From positions 2,418,001-2,482,000 of the forward strand of contig NZ_CP123228.1 of the NCBI RefSeq assembly GCF_029855045.1: a DNA stretch of 64,000 bases, written 5' to 3'. Below the pieces are notes generated by a model. It saw only the letters and a program-made list of their open reading frames with translations, did not search any database and had not been told where the DNA came from. Numbering within the stretch: the first letter of the stretch is position 1; every line of letters starts with the position of its first letter. Made by a program: the position numbers and the translations under genes. This stretch comes from Piscinibacter sp. XHJ-5 (GTDB taxonomy: Bacteria; Pseudomonadota; Gammaproteobacteria; Burkholderiales; Burkholderiaceae_C). This document shows positions 58,354 through 64,000 of this stretch, piece by piece.

Positions 58354-59202
58354 ATGAACACACAGGATGCAAAGCGCGTCCTTGAGACCGCGCTCATCTG
58401 TGCGCAGCAGCCGATGCCGCTGCGTGACATGCGGACCCTGTTCGCCGAGGAAATCGGTCCCGACACGCTGCGCGCGCTGCTCGACGAGCTGGTGCGCGAC
58501 TGGGAAGGTCGTGGCGTCGAGCTGGTGCCGCTGTCCACCGGATGGCGCTTCCAGAGCCGTCCCGAAATGCGGGAATACCTCGATCGGCTCAATCCGGAGA
58601 AGCCGCCGAAGTACTCGCGGGCGGTGATGGAGACGCTGGCCATCATCGCCTACCGGCAGCCGGTCACGCGCGGCGACATCGAAGACATCCGTGGGGTCAC
58701 TGTCGCCAGCCAGATCATCAAGCAGCTCGAGGACCGCGGCTGGGTCGAGGCCATCGGCTACCGCGAGGCGCCCGGGCGTCCCGCGCTGCTGGCCACCACC
58801 CGGCAGTTCCTCGACGACCTGGGGCTCGCGAGCCTGGAGCAGCTTCCCCTGCTGGAAGGCGCCGGCAGCGGCGTCGCGATGCTCGGCGCGGCACTGCCCG
58901 AGCAGCCTTCGCTGATCGATGGACAGTCGGCGCTGGCCCTGGACGAAGGCGTGCCGGTGCCGTCCGCAGCCGAAACCTTGCCGGTCGAGGCCGAGCCGGG
59001 GCCGGTCGAGGCCGAAGCGTCGCCGGCCGAGGCGGCGTCTCCGCCGCCAAGCGGGGCCGATGCGCCCGCACTCGATCCGGACGGCGCAACGAATGCCGAA
59101 GAGGCCAGCGCCCCCGAGTCAGCAGCGTCTTCCGAAGCTTCCCCCACACCTCACCCGACCGAGCCTGCGGCCGAACCCGCTCCGATGGAACCTCAAGCAT
59201 GA
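58354..59202 (+). CDS. scpB: Segregation and condensation protein B
   Basis: A 282-residue ScpB with two winged-helix domains (about 1-75 and 85-165; [31 protein letters not shown] signature near 89) and an acidic Pro/Ala/Glu-rich tail from about 190. ScpB works with ScpA and SMC in chromosome condensation. No scpA is adjacent; rluD and rluB are the neighbours. Its stop overlaps the rluB start as ATGA. Confidence 0.94.
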   Translation: MNTQDAKRVLETALICAQQPMPLRDMRTLFAEEIGPDTLRALLDELVRDWEGRGVELVPLSTGWRFQSRPEMREYLDRLNPEKPPKYSRAVMETLAIIAYRQPVTRGDIEDIRGVTVASQIIKQLEDRGWVEAIGYREAPGRPALLATTRQFLDDLGLASLEQLPLLEGAGSGVAMLGAALPEQPSLIDGQSALALDEGVPVPSAAETLPVEAEPGPVEAEASPAEAASPPPSGADAPALDPDGATNAEEASAPESAASSEASPTPHPTEPAAEPAPMEPQA

Positions 59203-61148
59203 ACGCCAACGCAGACGACGCGACCAGTCCCGATTCCGACGCGCCGACCACACCCCCCGCGGCGGAGCAGGACGGCGAAGCCGCACCTGCCAAGCCGGCG
59301 CGCCGCAAGCGCACGGTGAAGGCGGCGACACCGGAGTCCGCCCCTCCCGAAGGCGCCGGTCAGGTCAGCGGCGAAGCTGCAACGCCCGAGGCCCACCCTG
59401 CGCCCAAGCCGGCCCGGCGCCGCCGTGCCGCACCGAAGGAGGCAGCGCCCGAGGACGCGTCGACGCTGCCTGTCGAGGCCGTGGTCGTTCCGCCGGTGGC
59501 ACTGGTCGCGGCCGAACCGCGACCGCCGATCACGATCGACCACGACGCCAAGCCGTCGCCGGCAACGCCGGTCGCCGAGGCGGCGGCCGAAGTCGCGGGC
59601 ACCGCCGAGCCAATCGCCGAAGCCGCCGCCGAAGAAGGAGGCGAAGGCGCCCGCTCCGAGCGCTCTCGGCGGCGCAACCGACGCGACCGGCGCCGCGAGC
59701 GCGGCGAGGGCGCGGTGCCCGAACCCGAGGGCGGCGCCCCGGCCGAGTCCGCGGACGACGACGAGGTCGAAGCGCAGGTGATCGAATCGCTGCCACCCAC
59801 CGACCCGGGCGAGGTCTTCGCGCACGTCCTGTCGGGCGAATTCGATGCCGAGGAGGAAGCCGCGGCCGCGGCGGCCTCCGAGGCGCCGGCCGCGCCCAAG
59901 CGCGTGCTGCGACCGGAACCCGACGCGCCCAAGCTCCACAAGGTGCTGGCGCAGGCCGGTATCGGCTCGCGGCGAGACATGGAGCAGCTGATTCTCGAGG
60001 GCAAGATCTCGGTCAACGGGCAGCCGGCGCACATCGGCCAGCGCATCTCCTTCGGTGATCACATCAAGATCGAAGGCCGTCCGGTGAAGGTGCGCATCGT
60101 GCCGCCGGCGCCGCGCATCATCGCCTACCACAAGCCGGTGGGCGAGGTCGTGACGCACGACGATCCGCAGCATCGCCCGACGGTGTTCCGCCGCCTGCCG
60201 CGCCTGGCGCAGGGCAAGTGGCAATCGGTGGGCCGTCTCGACCTCAACACCGAAGGCCTGCTGTTGTTCACCAACTCCGGCGAACTGGCCAACCAGCTGA
60301 TGCATCCGCGCTTCGGCGTCGAGCGCGAGTACGCGGTGCGCGTGCTGGGCACGCTCGACGAGGAGGACCGCGAAGAGCTGCTCGAAGGCGTGAACATCGA
60401 CGGCCAGACCGCGAGCTTCAAGTCCATCGAGGACGGGGGCGGCGAGGGCGCCAACCACTGGTACCGCGTCGTCATCGCCGAAGGCCGCAATCGCGAGGTG
60501 CGCAAGCTTTTCGACGCCGTGGGATTGACGGTGAGCCGGCTCATCCGCATCCGCTACGGCACGGTCGTGCTGCCGCGCGGCCTGAAGCGTGGCGTCTGGG
60601 TCGATCTGGGTGACGAGGACGTGCGGGCGATTCGTCGCCTGGCCGGCGGCGGCGAGGGCCAGCCCCGCGAAGAGCGCGGCGGCCGCGGCGGGCGAAACAA
60701 GAAGCGCAACCGCAACGACCGGGGCGAGCCACAGCGCAATGGTCCGCCCCGCGCCAACCGGCCGCCCGAACCATCCCAGCGCGCCGACGTGCCGCGCGAG
60801 CGCGACGACGATTTCGAGGGCGAAGAGGATATCGATCACTCCCGCATCCCGAATCCGCTGGAGCAGACCTTCGACAAGCGCTTCGTGCAGAACCCGCGGA
60901 CCTCGGTGGGCGGACGCGGCTTTCGCAGCGGCGGAGGCGGGTTCGGCTCCGGCGGCAGCGCGCCCGGCCCGAAGAAGGGCGGCGGTCCGAAGGAGCCGGA
61001 CCCGTTGCAGACCTCGGTCGGCTACATCGGTGCCGACGCCTTCCATCGCAAGGGCGGCCGCGGCGGCAATCGCGGGGGCGGCAATCGGGGTGGGGGCGGT
61101 GGCGGCTTCGGCGGCTTCGGCGGCGGGGGTGGGCGGCGCGGCCGCTGA
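59199..61148 (+). CDS. rluB: 23S rRNA pseudouridine(2605) synthase RluB with long disordered ends
   Basis: A 649-residue protein, more than twice the usual RluB length. The core begins with an S4 domain (about 244-292, [20 protein letters not shown]) and the RluB/RluE/TruB-like catalytic domain with D348 in [19 protein letters not shown], ending near 475. The first 240 residues are Ala/Pro/Glu-rich with basic clusters ([17 protein letters not shown]), and the last 170 are Arg/Gly-rich, ending in Gly-Gly repeats. The ATG overlaps the scpB stop. RluE or RsuA are less likely. Confidence 0.92.
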   Translation: MNANADDATSPDSDAPTTPPAAEQDGEAAPAKPARRKRTVKAATPESAPPEGAGQVSGEAATPEAHPAPKPARRRRAAPKEAAPEDASTLPVEAVVVPPVALVAAEPRPPITIDHDAKPSPATPVAEAAAEVAGTAEPIAEAAAEEGGEGARSERSRRRNRRDRRRERGEGAVPEPEGGAPAESADDDEVEAQVIESLPPTDPGEVFAHVLSGEFDAEEEAAAAAASEAPAAPKRVLRPEPDAPKLHKVLAQAGIGSRRDMEQLILEGKISVNGQPAHIGQRISFGDHIKIEGRPVKVRIVPPAPRIIAYHKPVGEVVTHDDPQHRPTVFRRLPRLAQGKWQSVGRLDLNTEGLLLFTNSGELANQLMHPRFGVEREYAVRVLGTLDEEDREELLEGVNIDGQTASFKSIEDGGGEGANHWYRVVIAEGRNREVRKLFDAVGLTVSRLIRIRYGTVVLPRGLKRGVWVDLGDEDVRAIRRLAGGGEGQPREERGGRGGRNKKRNRNDRGEPQRNGPPRANRPPEPSQRADVPRERDDDFEGEEDIDHSRIPNPLEQTFDKRFVQNPRTSVGGRGFRSGGGGFGSGGSAPGPKKGGGPKEPDPLQTSVGYIGADAFHRKGGRGGNRGGGNRGGGGGGFGGFGGGGGRRGR

Positions 61149-61255
61149 CTTGGCCGCACGCCGGGGCAGTCGATGCCGTTTCGTCACCGACCCGGCAAGG
61201 CTCAAGCGTTACAATGCAAGGCTTTGCCAAGACTTTGATTTCAGGAGAAAAAAAC

Positions 61256-61681
61256 ATGGCGCTCGAACGAACGCTTTCGATCATCAAGCCCGATGCCGTG
61301 GCGAAGAACGTCATCGGCCAGATCTACAGCCGCTTCGAGGGCGCTGGCCTGAAGATCATCGCGGCCCGGATGGTCCACCTGTCGCGCGGCGAAGCCGAGG
61401 CTTTCTACGCGGTGCACAAGGCGCGTCCGTTCTTCAACGACCTGGTCAAGTTCATGATCTCCGGCCCCGTCATGATCCAGGTGCTCGAAGGAGACAACGC
61501 GATCGCCAAGAACCGCGAGCTGATGGGCGCCACCGACCCGAAGAAGGCCGAAAAGGGCACGATTCGCGCCGACTTCGCCGACAGCATCGACGCGAACGCG
61601 GTGCACGGCTCCGACGCCCCGGAAACGGCTGCCGTGGAAGTGGCCTTCTTCTTTCCCGGCATGAATGTCTACAGCCGGTAA
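61256..61681 (+). CDS. ndk: Nucleoside diphosphate kinase
   Basis: A 141-residue enzyme that balances nucleoside triphosphates through phospho-His117 in [10 protein letters not shown]. The opening [14 protein letters not shown] and the [14 protein letters not shown] segment are standard. AGGAG (61243-61247) precedes the ATG at 61256. A TACAAT at 61210-61215 may be its -10 box, without a clear -35. It heads ndk-rlmN-pilW-rodZ. Confidence 0.97.
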   Translation: MALERTLSIIKPDAVAKNVIGQIYSRFEGAGLKIIAARMVHLSRGEAEAFYAVHKARPFFNDLVKFMISGPVMIQVLEGDNAIAKNRELMGATDPKKAEKGTIRADFADSIDANAVHGSDAPETAAVEVAFFFPGMNVYSR

Positions 61682-61715
61682 TTCGCGCTAGGCCTCTGCT
61701 GCAAGGGGCACCACG

Positions 61716-62887
<1,172 letters not shown>

Positions 62888-62891
<4 letters not shown>

Positions 62892-63730
62892 GTTGGGGAT
62901 TTCGCGCCGCCGGGCGCACGGCGGCCTGGGCGGCCTTGACGACCGCCTGCATCCTTCTGGTCGCCTGTGCCGCAGTGCCGGGACGGCAGGCGGCGACGGT
63001 GACGCCCGCGGCGGGCGAGACCCGCGATCGCATCACCGCATCCGACGAGCCGGAGTCGTCCAAGCGGTCGCGCGTGCGCCTCGAGCTGGCCTCGGCCTAC
63101 TTCGGCCGCGGCCAGCTCACCACGGCGCTCGACGAAGTCAAGCTGGCATTGGCGGCCGACCCGACGAACGTGGCGGCACTGAACCTGCGGGGCCTGATCT
63201 ACGGCAGCCTGGGCGACCACCAGCTGGCCGAGGAAAGCTTCCGCCGTGCGCTGCAGATCGACGCGCGCGACGCCGACTCGATGCAGAACTTCGGCTGGTA
63301 TCTGTGCCAGCGCAAGCGCTTCGACGAAGCCGACACGATGTTTCGCCAGGCGCTGGCTGTGCCCAACTATCGCGATGCGCCGCGCACGCTGCTCACGCAA
63401 GGGATCTGCCAGGCGCGTGCCGGCCAGCTCACCCAGGCCGAAGGGACGCTGACGCGCTCGTACGAGCTCGATCCGGGCAATCCGTCGATCGCCGTCAATC
63501 TCACCGAAGTGCTGTACCGGCGCGGCGAGTACGAGCGCGCCCGCTTCCACATCCGTCGTGTCAACAGCAACCCCGACATCGTGAACGCGCAGACCCTCTG
63601 GCTGGCCGCTCGCATCGAGAACCGGCTTGGAAACCGGCAAGGCGTGCAGGACTTCGGCACTCAGCTGCGCAACCGTTTCCCGCAGTCCCCGGAAGCGGGT
63701 GCCTTCGCGCGAGGACAATTCGATGAGTGA
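62888..63730 (+). CDS. pilW: Type IV pilus biogenesis/stability lipoprotein PilW (PilF)
   Basis: A 280-residue outer-membrane lipoprotein (lipobox LVAC, C27) with about six TPR repeats, e.g. [20 protein letters not shown] and [19 protein letters not shown]. The family helps the PilQ secretin assemble. The ATG overlaps the rlmN stop, and its last eight bases overlap the next gene. The order rlmN-pilW-rodZ is conserved in proteobacteria and supports the call over a generic TPR protein. Confidence 0.92.
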
Positions 63731-64000
63731 GCCGGCCACTGCTGCGATCGCGACGGCGCGAACGGCCGGCGGCATCCTGCGCGAGGCGCGGCAAGCCCAG
63801 GGGCTGCACATCGCGGCGCTGGCGGCCACCATCAAGGTCGCCCAGCGCAAGCTGGAGGCGCTCGAGGCTGACCGGCTCGATGAATTGCCGGACGCCACGT
63901 TCACCCGCGCGCTCGCCCAGACCGTGTGCCGCGCGCTGAAGATCGACGCCACCCCCGTTCTCGCGCTGCTGCCCGCGCCTGCCGGGCATCGGCTGGAGCA
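63723..64000 (+). CDS. rodZ: RodZ-like helix-turn-helix protein, N-terminal part
   Basis: The first 92 residues of a protein cut by the right edge. They form a Cro/C1-type helix-turn-helix (about 15-75): GGILREARQAQGLHIAALAA, then IKVAQRKLEALEADRLDELP and FTRALAQTVCRALKID, the pattern of the cytoplasmic MreB-binding domain of RodZ. The membrane span and periplasmic part would lie beyond the window. It overlaps the end of pilW by eight bases, the usual arrangement. Confidence 0.88.
   Translation, partial: MSEPATAAIATARTAGGILREARQAQGLHIAALAATIKVAQRKLEALEADRLDELPDATFTRALAQTVCRALKIDATPVLALLPAPAGHRLE

Overview
The window looks like ordinary chromosomal core of a high-GC betaproteobacterium of the order Burkholderiales. 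The evidence is the gene content and order: odhA-odhB-lpd-zapE, tRNA-Leu-tig-clpP-clpX-lon, ndk-rlmN-pilW-rodZ, an ECF sigma/DUF3619/DUF3106/RDD block, and a spacer upstream of sucA of the kind that carries a Burkholderiales-specific leader RNA. A TIGR03790-type protein and hpnCDE squalene genes point, by inference only, to the Rubrivivax/Leptothrix/Methylibium side of the order. There are no rRNAs, insertion sequences, phage genes or CRISPR arrays. Genes are packed tightly, with many 4-base ATGA overlaps, and no gene-free stretch exceeds 300 bases.

Layout. 1-5591: end of an M16 peptidase, an acyltransferase, glnB, then a minus-strand block (ECF sigma factor, DUF3619, DUF3106, RDD protein, dgkA, LOG-family hydrolase). 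5855-13730: branched-chain amino acid synthesis (ilvB, ilvH, ilvC, pssA, two unrelated leuA genes). The first leuA is preceded by a complete leucine attenuator with a five-leucine leader peptide. 13850-24322: PBP7, an IclR regulator, a TIGR03790 protein, hpnEDC, and a divergent RND efflux pair with a near-consensus promoter overlapping a palindromic TetR-type operator. 24394-30816: tRNA-Leu, trigger factor, ClpP, ClpX, Lon, tRNA-Gly and tRNA-Cys, with a terminator after most units and heat-shock-like promoters before clpP and lon.

30889-39754: the most unusual part. It holds an ATM1-type ABC exporter fused to a degenerate kinase-type ATPase and a response-regulator receiver domain, and an HbpS/GlcG-like protein. 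Next comes a four-gene cassette (GT4 glycosyltransferase, SDR, carbamoyltransferase, GT2 glycosyltransferase) behind a leader able to form mutually exclusive structures. 39763-45533: tRNA-Leu and murI (minus), then etfB, etfA, acyl-CoA dehydrogenase and nitronate monooxygenase. 45779-53159: the 2-oxoglutarate dehydrogenase operon, zapE and a secreted coiled-coil protein. 53170-64000: PP2C phosphatase, YdcH protein, DinG-type helicase, bamD, rluD, scpB, rluB, ndk, rlmN, pilW and the start of rodZ.

How it works together. Most of the window is housekeeping: amino acid synthesis, TCA cycle, proteolysis, envelope assembly and ribosome modification. Candidates for something undescribed are the sigma/DUF3619/DUF3106/RDD module as an envelope-stress circuit, the ABC-receiver fusion with its HbpS-like neighbour, the carbamoyltransferase cassette with its switch-like leader, and a structured leader before scpB. 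Functional statements are inferences from sequence read by eye; no database search was run.
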